Part shown: positions 11,131-22,281 of the stretch, piece by piece | How positions within the stretch are numbered: the first letter of the stretch is position 1 | How the letters are laid out: each line of letters starts with the position of its first letter | Assembly: GCA_026075535.2 (NCBI GenBank) | Contig: AP026539.1 | Span: 3,224,001 to 3,288,000, forward strand | Source: Tricholoma matsutake | Lineage: Eukaryota > Basidiomycota > Agaricomycetes > Agaricales > Tricholomataceae | Direction of reading: 5' to 3' | Length of the DNA: 64,000 nt | The notes under the pieces: model-generated | The model's input: only the letters and a program-made list of their open reading frames with translations | The model's database searches: none | What the model was told of the DNA's origin: nothing | Translations under genes and position numbers: made by a program

Positions 11131-11725
11131 CAATGTCCTAGCTGGTTTGAATATTCCAATGATGGGTTCTCCTCGGATATAGGTAGTAGTTTGTCATCTT
11201 TGATCTTTAGTTCAGATGTCTCTTTCAGTTGTTCAGTTGCCTGTTTGGTTGCCTGTTCATGGTTTGCCTGTGCTGGGTTTTCCTTCCCAGTGTCTTCTTT
11301 GTCTTGTGGCCCTATGGGCTCCACATCTTGAAGAGTCGTGATCACGATCTCTTCATCGTCAATTTCTTTGATCGTCGCTTTTCTTGTCTCAATGGGCATC
11401 TTGCTTCTTCTTGGTTCTTCGTGGAGAGCTCCTCCCATCAGTTTCACCTTGGCAACAACTCTTCAGCATAGCTCTCAGCGTTCTTCTTTTGCCAGTTCTT
11501 CTTTCTTGCTTTTCAGGGCTACCTTTTCCCTCTCTTTCGTGACTATTCGGGCTACTGCCAGTCATCCTTCTTCTTTCCTGGTGGCCAGTTTCTCCAGCTC
11601 TCTGGTGGCCACCTTTTTCCATCGTGCTCGTTCTTCCTTGGCAGTCTTCTTCTTGAGGGCGAGCTTTTCTTGTCCTTTGGTGACAATCTTTCGGCACCAT
11701 CCCTGTCACTCTTCTTTCATCATGT
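11131..11725 (-). pseudogene. Gypsy B linker between protease and RT
   Basis: Two minus-strand frames (11447-11127 and 11709-11389) encode a highly charged Lys/Glu/Arg-rich stretch without a recognisable domain. It lies between the aspartic protease and the RT, where such linkers are common in gypsy polyproteins. Overlapping frames indicate at least one frameshift. Confidence 0.55.
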
Positions 11726-12277
11726 CTAGGGGGTCCTTCTTCTTTTCAGTTCCCCTCTGGCGCCATGACAAGTGTTCATCGTCAGTTTTCTTGGTCTGTA
11801 CCCTACCGATAAGGGTTCTTCCTCTTCCATATGAGAATTCAGGATGGGTCTTGTCATTGTCCTGAATTGGAAGGTTCCAATTCTCCAGTCGATTACTGGA
11901 TTGATTATCCTGAGCCATGGCAAGCCCAAGATGACTGATTCCTTTCCCAGTCCTGCAATGAGGAAGGTTGTTGGGAAGGTTCTTCCATTGATCGTCAGGA
12001 GTCCCCTGGCATAGTGGGAAATCTCCCCCTTCTTGTTTGGGGTTCTGTCCACATTCTTGACCTTGATCACCTTCTCCAGGGGGTGCAGCTCAAATCCGCT
12101 GCTCTCCACAAATTCATGACTCATGAATATTCCTCCCGCTCCAGAGTCGAGTAGGGCTTCAGTTTTGATGGCTTTCCCTCTGCCTGCTCCTAGCACTTTG
12201 ACATCTAAATGCATAGATTGATTCTTCAAAGTGGCTAGTAGTACAGAGCAGACAGAGAGTTTGGTGGTACCTGGCAT
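11726..12277 (-). CDS. Gypsy B aspartic protease
   Basis: The frame has the retropepsin active site as ALLDSGAGGIFMS and the flap/C-terminal block VILGLPWLRIINPVIDW. It would cut the Gag-Pol polyprotein. It starts at MPGTTK, 15 nt downstream of the gag stop and in another frame. Whether it is made by frameshift or re-initiation cannot be told. No stop interrupts this domain. Confidence 0.85.
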   Translation of the reverse strand: MPGTTKLSVCSVLLATLKNQSMHLDVKVLGAGRGKAIKTEALLDSGAGGIFMSHEFVESSGFELHPLEKVIKVKNVDRTPNKKGEISHYARGLLTINGRTFPTTFLIAGLGKESVILGLPWLRIINPVIDWRIGTFQFRTMTRPILNSHMEEEEPLSVGYRPRKLTMNTCHGARGELKRRRTP

Positions 12278-12294
12278 TGAGGCAGGCCACCTCT

Positions 12295-13330
12295 TTAAAA
12301 ACCCTTGTCCTCAATGGCGGCGAGAGCTCCCTTCCTTTCTTCTTCATTGAGTTCTCCTATGATCACTTGGATCTTCAAGTAGGCTTCCTTGCCTTTATTC
12401 TTTGGGAATGGCCAGTCCTCAGTCCTCTTTTCCCCTTTCTTGTGTTCGGTCACTCTGTGTCCAGGCTGGTGGCACACAAAGCATAATTCCTTCTTCATAT
12501 GCTTGATCCTCTCTTGATTGGAGAGTCGGTTAATCTTGAGCAGGCCTTCCTTTGATTTGGAGGTGGGCAGCCTCCTTGCTAAGGCTTCCTGTGCCCTCCC
12601 AGTTATGGCCTTTGCTCTCCTCCATTGTCCATCATACTTGGAGGCGGCATTGATCATCCCCTCTAGGGTCGTGGGGATTGTTTCCATGTTAAAAACTCTT
12701 TCAAGGAGCCTGGGGTTTAACCCATCCATAAAGAGTTCGATGAGGGCGGTGTCATCGTGGATTCCTGCCTTCTCTCGCAGGATTTGGAACTGTGCAATGT
12801 AGTCCTCCAGGTCCTGTCCCTGCTTCAGTGTCTTCATCTCTGTTCTGGCCCTGCCAGCTTTGTCCATTGGGGTGAATGCTGTCTTGAGTGTTGTCTTGAA
12901 GGTTGACCATGTTCCTAGGTCTTCCTTTTCTGCCCATGTCTGTGCCCAGGGCGTGACAGGCCTCCATTCATAAATGACAGTGCAAAGAGATTTTCTTTTC
13001 ATTGGTGTCATAGATCCCATGGTTTACTCTCAAATAGAGTTTTACTTCCTGTAGGAACTTTGCGGTTCTGGTTTGGTCCCCTGTGAAGTTGGATGGGGTT
13101 CAGATTCTGATTTCTTTGGTCGATGCGGTGGGTTCAGTAGACATGTTGGCATTGTCATTGGATAGGGAGAATGGATCTCGTTCTGGGGTTTCTTCTTTAT
13201 TGAAAGATGTAAAATCCTCTTTGTCGAGGTATCGGGGTTCTTCATCACTGGTTCTCCTTGAGAACCACTTCTGTGCTGGTTCTGAGTATCGTATTAGTCA
13301 ACCCTGGTATCTATACCATGGGGTTCTTCC
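12295..13330 (-). pseudogene. Gypsy B gag
   Basis: The minus-strand capsid-type gag has FLQEVKLYLRVN upstream (about 13060), then after a frame change near 12975 the blocks TWSTFKTTLKTAF, LEDYIAQFQ, LIELFMDGLNP, YDGQWRRA, and a zinc knuckle CFVCHQPGHRVTEH. The knuckle is C-x2-C-x4-H-x4-H, with His instead of the usual last Cys. Gag assembles the particle and binds RNA. An additional in-frame stop lies near 13095 on the reading above. Its N-terminus before 13330 is not clear. Confidence 0.8.
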
Positions 13331-13429
13331 TGATGATGATGCTCCGGGTTGGAGGTCTGTCTGGGCTTTGTCTGAAAGATGTTGTGTCTGCACCTAGGTA
13401 GGTGGACTTTGTAGATCAGCTTGACCTTT

Positions 13430-14134
13430 TGTTAAGACTATAGGTCTTTAACTCAGCCTTGGCTTTGTATGTCACAGTTGGAGGCTTTCCAACTGTCTTG
13501 GTATTGCACTAGGAGGCTTCTTCTAGTGTATCGGGCTTCTGGCCTTCACTTGGGTACTTCCTCAAGTTGTTATGGCTATCCATATTCAGAGGCTTTCTGA
13601 GTAGACTGTCGGTTTGTGTATCACAGTTGGAGGCTTTCCAACTGTCGAGTTCGAGTTATCATAGCTAGGGGCTTCCTAAGCTGTCAAGTGTTCTGGTTGA
13701 GTCTAAGACCGTTGTTTGAATTAGGTCAAGCTAAGGAATACAGGCAGTATTACTGTAGCTTATATACAGTTCAGAGATGTCTATCGTCCAATCAGAATAT
13801 GAGATCCTTGTCAAGTAATAATAGAAAGAACAATAGAACAATAAGCCTCATGCCTAGCATGAGGTGTCTGATGTCACGGAGTGCTGCAGTGCAGCATGTC
13901 AAAGAATAATAGAAGATAAGCCTCATGCTAAGCATGAGGCATCCAATGTCATGGATCCATTGTCAAGGGTCCAATGTCAAGGGATGCTGTGGCACAGCAT
14001 GTCAAATGGTGGGAGTCAGGCATCAAAGCATCTCCCATCAGAATGAGTCAAGTCAAATGCGAAGGAAAAATGAAGTACCCGGTCTTGCTGGCGTACATCT
14101 GGTCACCCTGGGTTACGGTAACAAAATTGTAACA
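13430..14134 (-). repeat. Gypsy B 5' LTR
   Basis: 705 bp, TGTTAAGACT...TTGTAACA. It carries the complete form of the segment shortened in the other LTR. Differences between the two copies are mostly transitions, for instance GTATCGCAC against GTATTGCAC and CAAGTCGT against CAAGTTGT. The primer-binding site would start just inside 13429 on the minus strand; I could not match it to a tRNA with confidence. Confidence 0.9.
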
Positions 14135-15092
14135 CAAGCTGTTTCCAAAGTTCCTGATGAAGGTCATCTAAGTCGACGATGAACTTGTGGGCGCACTGTG
14201 AGGCTAAGTCGCATTTGGGGAAGATGGAAATGTTCAGGTGGTAGCCTTTGTTGGCGAAGAAAGGGGATACACCTGTAGAGGTGGAGGGAGCATTGTTGTA
14301 GGCAAATTTGCCCAAGGGTAAGAGGTGAGACCAGTCGTCCTGCTGATAGTTGCAGAAGATCTGGAGGTACTATTCCAAGGTCTGATTAAGTCATTCCATC
14401 TGACCATCACCTTGCGGGTGATAATGAGAAGTGAAGTGGATCCGCATGTTGAGCGCTTTTCTGAGGGAGCAGAAAAAATGGGAGATGAACTCGGATCCCC
14501 AGTCACAAGTGACATGCAATGGGACACCATGCTTGGAGAAGATGTGGAGGATGAACAGGTTGGCTAATTCTTGGGCTGTGATTTTGTTGACACTTGGGAT
14601 GAAGATGCTTTGTTTGGTGAGGTGGTCAACAATGACCAGGATAGCTGTGTGGCTATCGGAGTCAGGTAGTTGTTCAATGAAATCCATGGAGATTGAGTTC
14701 CAAGGTCATTCCGGGACTGGAAGTTGCTTTAGGAACCCATAGGGCCTGTGTTGAGCCAATTTGGATCATTTGCAAGTGGTACAGGATTTGCAGAATTCCT
14801 GCAGAAAGGTGCGGAGGTTTGGCCAGACATATTCCCAATGGACAAGCTGCTGGGTTTTGTTTGGTCCAAAGTGGCCAGAGAGGATATGATCATGTTTGTA
14901 CTGGAGGACCTTCAGGCAGAGGTCCGCAACGTCCGGAACATAAATCTGGTTGAAGTGGTGGAGAAGACCTGCCTCGTCTATGGTCCAGTTGGGGTTGACA
15001 GGTTTCAGAAGATGTGCAGATGATAGGGGGTCAAGGGGTAAGGAGGTGCGGATGTCGTGGTGAAGTTTCTCAACATCCATGATTACTGCTTG
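14135..15092 (-). pseudogene. Gypsy A integrase
   Basis: Minus-strand blocks: MDVEKLHHDI, HILSGHFGPNKT, WPNLRTFLQEFCKSC, then catalytic D in MDFIEQLPDSD, D in VTCDWGSEF and E in PQGDGQME followed by a stop, then FAYNNAPSTSTGVSPFF and IVDLDDLHQELWKQL up to the gypsy B insertion. The protein resembles the integrase of the MarY1-like chromoviruses of mushrooms (from memory). At least two stops interrupt it. Confidence 0.9.
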
Positions 15093-16652
15093 TCAAAGGA
15101 TAGGTGTTGCAAGGTAGGTGGCGCAAAGGGAAGAGGTGAGTTGTTCCTGTGTGAATACAGGTCGGAAGTTGGTCGGGTTTACAGAGGCGAAGTTGCTATT
15201 TCCCCCTTTGCAGTAGACGTCCCAATGTCTTGTGAGCGTGTCTGGCTTGGCCCCTAATTTTCTGGGGCAAAAGCGGATAATGAGATTGAACTGTGAGAGG
15301 TACTCGGACCATCTGGTCTGACAGCGGGTGAGCAATTTAGTAGTGCTGAAGTACTCCAGATTTTTGTGGTCTGTGACCACATCGATCAGGTTTGTGGAAC
15401 CCTTGAAATATTGCCACCAAAGCTTGAAGGCTTCAAAGATAGCCAGAAGTTCCTTGTCATGTGTATCATAATTTAGTTCAGTGGGATTAAAGGAGCAAGA
15501 ATGGAAAGTGACCAGATGGATTTCTCCATCCGCAGTGTAAACTGAGAGGATAGCCGCTAGGGCATAGTCGGAAGCATCGGTTTCGAGTACCATTTGGGAG
15601 TCAGGTACCCATTGAGTTAAGATGGGGGCATGAGTGAATTCTTGTTTGAGCTTTTCAAAAATGTTGTGGCACTTCTTGTTGAAGTCCCAGGGTGTGGATT
15701 TCTGTGTCAAGTGGGTGAGTGGAATGACAATGTCGGAGTAGCTGTTGATGAAATGGCGGTAAAAGTTGCAGAAGCCTAAGAAGGATTGTATATCCTTGAC
15801 TTTCCTAGGCTCAGGCCAGTCGAGCACAATTTTGACTTTATCTTCTGACATCCGTAGTCCATCCGGTGAAAGGATGAACCCTAGATATTCAATGGTGTCT
15901 TTGTGGAACTCACATTTCTGCAGTGAAGCATAAAGTCCATTCTTCCGGAGTCTCCGAAGAACTTCCTTGATGTGAGCTCCATGCTGCGATTTGTTGTTGG
16001 AGTAGATTAGGATGTTGTTGAGGTAGATGATGACACAGACATTCAGCATGTCACTGAAGATGTCGTTCATAAAGCACTGGAATGCTGCAGGTGCATTAGT
16101 GAGTCCAAATGGAACTACCAACCACTCGAAGGATCCATAGCAGGTGTGGAAAGTAGTTTTCCATTCATCACCATCCGCAATGTGGACTAGATGATAGGTG
16201 TGCTGCAAGTCTATCTTGGTAAACAAGCAGGCTTTTTGGGGGGAGTCGAGGAGGTTTGAAATGAGCGGAAGTGGGTAGCGGTCCTTCTTTGTGAGACAGT
16301 TGAGGCCTCGGTAGTCAATGCAAAGTTGTAGGCTGCTGTCTTTCTTCTTGATGAAGAGAATAGGAGTGCCATGCAGGGATTTAGAGGGGCAGATGAAACC
16401 TGAGTGGACATTTTCATCGATGAAGACTTGTAAGGCTTCTAATTCAGAGGGAGAGAGGGAATACATGCAACCTGGAGGAGGGGGAGCATTATCCTCCATC
16501 TCTATCTTGAGGTTGTAAGGGCAATGTGGAGGAAGGGTGTCCACCTTAGTCTTATTAAAGACATCAGCGAATTCATGATACTCGGCAGGAATATCGGATA
16601 AATCTGGCGGGGGTGAAGATTGAGCAGAGCAGGCAGATAACCCTTCTGGAGG
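15093..16652 (-). pseudogene. Gypsy A reverse transcriptase and RNase H, catalytic motif YLNN
   Basis: An uninterrupted frame of 483 codons (16544-15093) reads SLSPSELEALQVFIDEN, FIKKKDSSLQL, YRGLN, RYPLPLI, FTKIDLQHTYHLV, WLVVPFGLTNAPAAFQ, then IIYLNNILIYSNN, QSFLGFCNFYRHFI, RNase H VLETDASDYALAA, VTDHKNLEYF and KPDTLTRHW. The catalytic pair, normally YLDD or YMDD, is YLNN: both Asp are Asn (GAT/GAC to AAT/AAC), so the enzyme cannot work. The segment upstream (PPDLSDIPAEY) runs to the inserted TIR element at 16653. The ORF is open despite the lost active site. Confidence 0.92.
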
Positions 16653-16924
16653 AGGTCTTTACACTGCCCCATATGTTCTGTGCAGATCCATGCAGAATTA
16701 CATGGACTCTGCACAGATTTGCAATCCATACAATAAACCATTTTAGCTGTGCAACAGGGTGTGCCAGTCTGCATGGATCCATACAGACTAACACGGATTC
16801 CGTGTATTTTACTTGGATTCCACAGATTTTGTCCATCTGCGTCCGTGATCAACCAGGTCGGACCAGCAAGGACAGTCCACATGCATCTGAGCAGCCCATT
16901 TGAGCTTAGCAAAATAATGTCACG

Positions 16925-17002
16925 AATGGTGTTTGAACTCATAGCCTCATGGTTAACTAATAAAGTACAGATGCACATTACCGTTACACTACACAGCCAG
17001 TG
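16925..17002 (-). ncRNA. tRNA-like Pol III promoter sequence (T1)
   Basis: On the minus strand an A-box-like TGTAGTGTAACGG (16981-16993) and a B-box-like GAGTTCAAAC (16931-16940) lie about 40 nt apart. Acceptor-stem pairing is not evident, so it is not called as a functional tRNA. It points outward to the left end of the element. Confidence 0.5.
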
Positions 17003-17247
17003 CTATGTTGTAACATTGATGCCACTACATACAACTGTTTGGCTTTGTATGACAAAGCACACAGCTGCGTCATCAATGTTGCCAGCTCATCACTCACCAC
17101 CACCACCATCGATGATGACCATGCCGCCACCTCACTCCCTCCCTCCCTCCCTCTCTACCACCACCATCTCCACTCTACCCACATCACCTCCACAGCCCCA
17201 TTACATGGCCATGAAGAGCTGCAAACAAGCCGACCAGAAGCAACGCG

Positions 17248-17616
17248 GGCCCAAACAACGCAATTGCGTCGTTTGGGCTGTTGGTAATTTTTTTAAATTT
17301 GTTTCTTCTTTTTATCAACTAACTAATTGTTGTCTTTGTTTTTTAGGTTCTAATCTACAGGTAACAATGGACGACAACGCAGGCCCAAACAACGCAATTG
17401 TGGGGCCGTAGTTAATGTTTTTTTATTCATTTCTTCTTTTTATCAACAACTAACCAATTGTTTTCTTTGTTTTTTAGGTTCTAATCTACAGGCAACAACC
17501 CCACGGCCATGAAGAACTGCAAACAAGCTGGCCAGAAGCAATGTGGGCTGTAGGTAAAATTTTTTTATTTGTTTCTTCTTTTTATCAACTAACTAATTGT
17601 TCTCTTTGTTTTTTAG
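17248..17616 (+). repeat. Three tandem intron-like modules
   Basis: Palindromes GGGCCCAAACAACGCAATTG...GTTTGGGC precede the introns 17284-17346 and 17411-17477; the third intron is 17554-17616 with a shortened palindrome. All begin GTAA or GTTAAT, contain AACTAACTAATTG or AACTAACCAATTG as branch site and end TTTTTTAG. Each is followed by GTTCTAATCTACAGG. The three units are close to identical over more than 60 nt. Confidence 0.8.
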
Positions 17617-17639
17617 GTTCTAATCTACAGGTAATGATG

Positions 17640-18600
17640 GACAACAACACGGGACGACGCATGGCCATGCAAACCCCCTCCTCCCCATTTTGACGGGATG
17701 TGAGGGTGTCGATGAGGGACAGGAGGGAGATGAGGGATGCCGCAAGACCCCAGAAGGGGGATACCAACCAAGTAAACACCTAGCTACCCCCATAAATGCA
17801 CCACGTCACGCTGACCCTCCCAAACCCCCCCAAAACAGATGAAAATGAGCACCAGGGCCCCACCACAACCACCCACAGCGACGGACAACACACCACCCAC
17901 CCCCAGCCCCACGAGCAACTGCTCGGGGGGTGGATCACAGGTGGAATGACCATGACAACACCCGGAAGGAGGAGACAACACCGCCACAAAGACAGAAACC
18001 GACGCCAACCACAGAATGACACACCACCCACCATCCACCCCAGGAGGACACACCACCCACCTCCAGCATTGCAAGCAACCGCTCGTGGGGTGGATGGTGG
18101 GTGAAATGATGACAAGGGGGATGGGAGACGAGAGGAAAGGGAGACGAGGGGGGACGGGGAGGGAGACAACGAGGGAGATGACAATGACACCCACCTGGGG
18201 GGGGGGAGGGAGACAACGAGGGAGACGACAATGACACCCACCTGGGGGGAGGAGGGGAGACAGCGAGGGAGACCAACAGGGACAATGCCAACGCCACACG
18301 CCATGGGGTGAATACAGGGGTGTGAGAGTGTGGAACGACTGGGAACAGGGAAGGAGGGATGACAATGATGACGTGCAGCCCCGCCACCGCCGACTGCTAT
18401 GCGAGAGGTGAGAGTCACGGGCACACGAGGGGGATTGTGGGGGAGAGGGTGGCCCTCACATTTGTGAGGGGGTTTTTTTTTGTCAAATTAGTAGTCCTCC
18501 CACTCATGAGGGAGCTTAGATGTATATTACATAAATCATACCCCTCATATGTGTGAGGGGGTCAATAAACTATATAATAAATCTATAAAAATTAAGTGAC
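17640..18600. repeat. Hairpin-rich, low-complexity interior
   Basis: Two CCACCC...GAGCAACTGCTCG...GGGTGG palindromes (about 17888-17935 and 18050-18096), a direct duplication of about 45 bp (GACAACGAGGGAGAYGACAATGACACCCACCTGGGG) near 18165-18245, and C-rich hairpins near 18440-18565. Long open frames on the minus strand here (18424-17780) are Pro/Ser/Val-rich by-products of composition and are not called as genes. Confidence 0.6.
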
Positions 18601-18664
18601 TACCTGAATAGTTTGTGTGGACTCTGTGTGGACTGGTGTGGACTGGTGTGGACTGGTGTGATGT

Positions 18665-19485
18665 TATTGTCATTTGGGCTGATAACGTCATTTGGGCCCA
18701 TGGTAAGTTTTCTTTTGTATATCTTTATGTTTACTAACTTTATTTCTATGTTTTTAGGTTGAAATTCTTTGGTAATGATGTGTGCCAATGCATACAAACC
18801 ACACCCACCCACTCTACCTCCTCCTCCCCATCGAAATGGGATGTGAGGAGTGCCAATCAGTCAGGAGGATGGGGAGGGACACCAGGAGACCCCAGCAGGG
18901 GGATACCTGCCAGGTAAGCCCCCCCAGCCACACCCACCTCACAGCTAACCCCACCTAGATGCGACACGCCCTCTCTCACTCCAAATGCAAGATGGAGGGG
19001 TATGTTCTTTTTCTATGGTGACACCCCCCTCCCTCACTCCAAACGCGAGATGGAGGGGTCTCTATTATGTTTCCAGAACCACCACCCAGCCTGCGAGCTA
19101 CTGCTTGCAGGGGGAGATGGGGGTGCTGACCGAGAGGAATGACAATGGGGGTATGACAGGCCGCCACACCAACCCAACAACAATGATGTGGCACCACTGC
19201 AACATCGCCAACCCCAACAACAATGACAACGACAACAAAGATGATGACGATGTGGCACTGCTGCCACATCACCAACACCCACTGCCAACCCCAATAATGA
19301 TGACGGTGGCCCCCCACCCCCCTCTCTTGCTCCCAATGCGAGCTGGGGGGGGTTCTTGATCTTTTCTACATGACTACAGCTACCTCCCCCCCTCTCTCGC
19401 TCCCAATGCAAGCAGAGGGAAGGTTCTTGTTATTTTATTATTAGTTTTATTAATACATATTATTATTTACAGATTAATGTACATA
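18665..19485 (+). repeat. Module-rich stretch between TIR element 1 and the gypsy LTR
   Basis: One intron-like module (palindrome ending TTTGGGCCCATG, intron 18703-18757, 55 nt) is followed by a hairpin around GAGCTACTGCTTGC (about 19090) and four C-rich hairpins at 18968-19000, 19025-19057, 19313-19350 and 19386-19424. If the inferred inversion is undone, this would be the outer flank of the gypsy A/E 5' LTR. Confidence 0.55.
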
Positions 19486-20209
19486 TGTATGGTTGCGACT
19501 AGTTGGAACTGTCAAGAACCGTTCCTCGCCCGATTGGAACCCACATCCGTCCAACCCTTTTCTGCACACCAAACCTGACATTTGTCAACTCCTCCCGCTT
19601 TCATTCCCAGCCACCTTGCACTGCCCACACTGCTGTGCACCAGGCCGCCTTGTATAGCACCCATGGCCGCCTTCCCAAGGCTGCTGTCTCTTTTGCAAAT
19701 TCAACTACGGATTCCTGTGTGGCTCCCACTAGGTAATTTATCTATGCAGTCTAGACACTGCCACAGCCTTCATTTCTGTTCTGCCTTTATTCCGGACTAC
19801 AGTATTTAAGCTTAGTTAGTTTTGCCTTGTATTCCTCAGTTCATATATCGACATAGACTCAACTTTAACCTGCCAATCTGAATCTCATTCTACTTCTACC
19901 TCAGTCCTCTAAGAGTCTGAACTCCATTCGACTTGACCTCTAGTCTCCCTCTGAAGATCTGGTCTCATCCGAATTTAACCCAAGTCCCTCCATACTCCTT
20001 CCTGTGTTTACCCACATTTCCCTGCTTCTACCTCCAAACCTCCATCTTGAAATTAGGACACCAGACAAGGTGAAGGGTGCAGCTTCTTACAAGCTGAAGC
20101 CAAGTCCTTTCTGTTTTCCCCTCCGCAGAGTCCACCATGACCCAACAACCTTCTGCTATCGCAGGGTCCGATTGGATTCTGATGTGCCTTCTAAGATCAG
20201 TTCTTAACA
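19486..20209 (+). mobile_element. 5' LTR of the gypsy A/E element
   Basis: A TG...CA sequence ending AGATCAGTTCTTAACA just upstream of gag, with a TATA-like TATTTAAG at about 19803. Its last 120 bp match the reverse of 4976-5095. The left end (TGTATGGTTGCG) is less certain because no second full copy is present. Confidence 0.65.
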
Positions 20210-20441
20210 GTATATACAAACTCACACTTCACTTGTCTCATTCCTCTCTATGACCCCTACCAAGACCCACCAGTGCACAACCAGAAATTCCCAATGCACC
20301 GGTACTATTCCTGGGATCTCTGCAATTCAGTGATCCACCCTTCCCGACCCTTGACCCACCACTACTTTCAGAGTGTCTTCCAGACCCTCAAACATCTTCT
20401 GACAAATTGGCTTAGGAGCCCCCTCAATCAGTGACAATCTC

Positions 20442-21627
20442 ATGTCCACCCATGCCCCACACCCTTCCGCCAACCTGGAAGGTTTTCAATCAAGAACTCC
20501 CCTTGAGTACGTAGGAGGCATCAACCAGCCTGAACACTTTGGGTTGGAAGATCCTGGTCTAGAGGACGGACCCCCCTGCGGACCCGATGACCCTAGTGGT
20601 CCTGATGGCCCTGGGGGTGACCCTGATCCCAATGATCCAGATGATCAACCTCCTGCAGTGGAAAACCCTGATCCAGGGGATAGGTTCATAGATGTCCTTT
20701 ACAACCTCTCAGAGAGTATCCACACCCTTCATCAGAACAACGCACCCAAGACCAAGAAAATCAAAGTTCGTGACCCTGACACTTTTGACGGTGCCAATCC
20801 AAAGAAACTTAGAGACTTCCTAGTCTCCTGCAATCTTCATTTCTGTGACTGTCCGCACATATTTTCCTCTGATGAGAAAAAGATCATATTTATCCTTTCT
20901 TATCTTAAGGGATCAGCTCTCAGTTGGTTTGAGCCTGGTCTTAATGACCCGACAGATTCTGCACACTGGATGTGGGACTATGAAGCTTTCCTTGCTGGGC
21001 TGGAAAACAACTTCAGCCTGCACGACCCAGTCAGAGATGCAGAAAAAGCTCTCTCTGACTTAGCAATGAAGAAAGGTGGCCAAATCACAAAGTATAACAT
21101 TGACTTCTAGAGTCAACTGGAATGAAGCAGCCCTTTGTGACCACTATTTCCATGGTCTCCCGCTCCGACTTTGCATAGAAGTGCTCTGGGGTGGTAAACC
21201 CAATACTCTTGCAGAACTGCGCTTGAAAGCGCAGGACAGCGATGACATCTACTGGATGCAAGAAGATGAATCCTGGTTTGAAACAAAGAATTCCAGTAAC
21301 TTCACTAACTCTAGTTGGAAGGACACTTCCAAAAGTCCTTCCCCATCTACAAACCAATCCTCTTCAAACTCCACCCATGGTAGCACCTCCAACCAGCAGT
21401 CTTCCGCGACAAAGAACACTCCCTGGGACAAGCCCAAGTCATCCATCTCCAATCAGTTGGGGAAGAACGGCAAGCTTACTGGAGAGGAACGAGAATGTTG
21501 CATGAGAGAACAACTTTGTCTCTACTGCAGTGAGGAAGGGCATGTAGCAGGAAACTGCCCAAAATCCAAAGCTGCAAAAGCCCATACTTCTGCTGTCATT
21601 CCCGACACTATGGACTCAGAAAAATAG
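20442..21627 (+). pseudogene. Gypsy E gag (5' half of gypsy A, inverted)
   Basis: The frame starts MSTHAPHPSANLEGF, has an acidic Asp/Pro/Gly-rich region, then the capsid blocks KVRDPDTFDGANPKKL and LSWFEPGL, and breaks with a stop and a frame change near 21109. A second frame to 21627 has HYFHGLPLRLC, a Ser/Asn-rich segment and the zinc knuckle CLYCSEEGHVAGNC (C-x2-C-x4-H-x4-C). It fits MarY1-type gag from fungal chromoviruses. It is the missing 5' partner of the gypsy A pol at 6235-16652, but in opposite orientation. Confidence 0.85.
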
Positions 21628-21683
21628 TCTGCAACCCTCAGGAAACAGCCATTGGGGCTGGGGGTTGCATTGACCTTACCCAC

Positions 21684-22281
21684 TTGGCTGCCTATGTTCA
21701 TCTGAATGTGTCTGCTCTTTCTGACCCTGACTCCCTGACCACTCTTTTAACCATTCCTGACAAATCTGCTCCTGTCCAAACTCTTATTGATTCTGGTTCC
21801 TCCCATTGCTTCCTTGATTCCTCCTTTGTGTTGGATGACCAACTCAGCACGAAACCCATTAACCCGATCAGATTACAGCTCTTTGATGGATCTTGCAATC
21901 CCACCATAACTCAAGTTGTCCAACTTCCGGTCACCTTCCCTACTGGTGAAGTGTTCAATCTGTCATTTTATGTAACCTTGCTAGACTCTTCCTGTTCCGC
22001 TGTACTCGGTCATAACTGGCTGAAGCAATACAATCCGTTGATTGACTGGTCTTCAAGCCAAATTGCTTTCCACTCTGCAGATCATAGAGGTCCAGCACCC
22101 CAGATGTCACCTTTGTCTCTGAACCTTCCAGTAGATACCCGTGGTTCACCCACATCTTTAGAACCCCCCGTTCCACCTAAGTTTTCTCCTCCCAACATTT
22201 CATTCATCAATGCTGCCACGTACATGCACGCTAGCAAACTCCCTGGGGCAGTAGCTTTCCAGATGACCTTTGCTCCAGAAG
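21684..22281 (+). pseudogene. Gypsy E protease, truncated by TIR element
   Basis: Retropepsin active site QTLIDSGSSHCFLDS and the second block AVLGHNWLKQYNPLIDW are intact, followed by a Pro-rich linker and INAATYMHASKL. The frame ends at the TIR element terminus at 22282. The expected continuation into the RT is found on the opposite strand at 16652. Confidence 0.85.

Larger units (their letters stand above)
6730..14134 (-). mobile_element. Gypsy B: complete chromovirus nested in gypsy A
   Basis: A full-length Ty3/gypsy element of about 7.4 kb in minus orientation with LTRs at 6730-7423 and 13430-14134, both TGTTAAGACT...TTGTAACA. A 5-bp duplication CAAGC flanks it (6725-6729 and 14135-14139), and the host gypsy A frame resumes precisely. 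Internal order is gag, protease, RT, RNase H, integrase, chromodomain. It has few lesions and is the best preserved element in the window. Confidence 0.95.
16653..18660. mobile_element. MULE-like TIR element 1, main part (split by inversion)
   Basis: The left end AGGTCTTTACACTGCCCCATATGT is the family's 3' end read in reverse. The other end (CAGTAATTTACACTGCCCC) is at 22282. The flanks of both ends share CTCCAGAAG (reverse at 16643-16651, direct at 22273-22281), a 9-bp duplication. Adding 16653-18640 to 22282-22400 gives about 2.1 kb, the size of the copies at 41911 and 53411. Inside are a reverse tRNA-like sequence, three intron-like modules and hairpins. No transposase. The Mutator-like label rests on the 9-bp duplication only. 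Confidence 0.75.

Noticed and set aside
16749..17411. Plus-strand frame of 220 codons
   Set aside because: It crosses element arm, tRNA-like sequence and an intron-like module; composition-driven and without known motifs.
17780..18424. Long minus-strand open frames (214, 193 and 150 codons), Pro/Ser/Val-rich
   Set aside because: All three frames are open over the same hairpin-rich stretch and translate simple-sequence DNA; no domain, and the stretch is part of a TIR element.
18665..19485. Second boundary of a further TIR element before the gypsy LTR
   Set aside because: No terminal sequence or duplication could be found; left as a module-rich stretch.
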